Source: Pseudomonadota bacterium (lineage in GTDB: Bacteria > Pseudomonadota > Alphaproteobacteria > Rhizobiales > Devosiaceae). Taken from it: a stretch of DNA of 12,607 bases. A model generated the notes under the pieces. That model saw nothing but the letters and a program-made list of their open reading frames with translations. It ran no database searches and was not told the origin of the DNA. Shown piece by piece: positions 12,392 to 12,607 of this stretch; position 1 is the first letter of the stretch, and each line of letters begins with the position of its first letter. The stretch spans positions 1 to 12,607 of the forward strand of contig JAEYYP010000454.1 of assembly GCA_023428425.1 (NCBI GenBank), read 5' to 3'. The position numbers and the translations under genes were made by a program.

Positions 12392-12607
12392 TCGACCGCG
12401 TCATCCCCTTCCTCGCCGCCTTTGTCGGGCTGATCGCGCTTGCCGGCGCGGTGACGGCGCAGCTGAGTTCGGAGGCCCGCACGCAGGCCGTCACGGCCGA
12501 GATCGCCTCGGTGAAGGCATCGATCGACCAGCTGGATCAGAACACCGACGCCCTCCCCGCGGCCGAACCGGTCGATGACGGCATCGCCGAAGGGCTCCTC
12601 GCCCTGC
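12364..12607 (+). CDS. Membrane protein of unknown function (5' part only)
   Basis: The first 81 residues of a protein that runs off the window. A short basic N-terminus (MRRYRR) precedes a single hydrophobic segment (about 13-33, VIPFLAAFVGLIALAGAVTA). A polar, helix-prone region follows (SSEARTQAVTAEIASVKASI, 35-54), then a Pro/Asp-rich stretch. The topology suggests an inner-membrane anchor with a periplasmic domain, and the helical part could be a coiled coil. It overlaps the upstream transpeptidase-fold gene by 28 bases in another frame and has a textbook ribosome-binding site, so translation from here is well supported. No family is recognised. Position suggests an envelope role alongside the two upstream proteins, but this is inference. 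Confidence 0.75.
   Translation, partial: MRRYRRLVLIDRVIPFLAAFVGLIALAGAVTAQLSSEARTQAVTAEIASVKASIDQLDQNTDALPAAEPVDDGIAEGLLAL

Overview
The window looks like chromosomal core DNA of an alphaproteobacterium of the order Hyphomicrobiales (Rhizobiales). It is GC-rich, and the codon bias is strong enough to leave long spurious reading frames opposite most genes. It carries the aerobic-type cobaltochelatase genes cobS and cobT. The gene order cobT, cobS, dnaJ-like, bolA, aroB, aroK, xerD, accA is, from memory, the order kept in rhizobia and relatives. A Devosia-like genus is my best guess, but it cannot be proven from the sequence alone. I see no phage, transposon, CRISPR, tRNA, rRNA or toxin-antitoxin signature.

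Left part (1-3316, minus strand): cobS, a class I SAM-dependent methyltransferase, and cobT (cut by the window edge). The methyltransferase and cobT overlap by one base (TGATG). An 81-bp gap holding a long imperfect palindrome separates cobS from the methyltransferase. CobS and CobT are the AAA+ and VWA-domain subunits of the cobalt chelatase of vitamin B12 synthesis.

Middle part (3530-7542): a J-domain protein (minus) diverges from bolA (plus). A secreted protein follows (plus) that joins a CBM60-like calcium/carbohydrate-binding domain to an OmpA-type peptidoglycan-binding domain. The shikimate genes aroK-aroB (minus, 4-bp ATGA overlap) converge on it, with a hairpin between them.

Right part (7688-12607): a small membrane protein overlaps xerD by 4 bp. 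A zinc-ribbon protein converges on xerD, with a perfect 14-bp palindrome covering both stop codons. Then come accA (fatty-acid synthesis), two tandem paralogous YafK/DpaA-type L,D-transpeptidase-fold proteins (a lipoprotein and an inner-membrane-anchored one), and the start of a third membrane protein overlapping them.

No stretch over 300 bases lacks a gene. The least ordinary items are the methyltransferase inside the cobS/cobT pair, the CBM60-OmpA fusion in a conserved housekeeping locus, and the tandem transpeptidase cluster. I do not see clear evidence of a wholly new system. The envelope genes (CBM60-OmpA, paired YafK-like proteins and the membrane protein at the edge) are the best candidates for undescribed biology.
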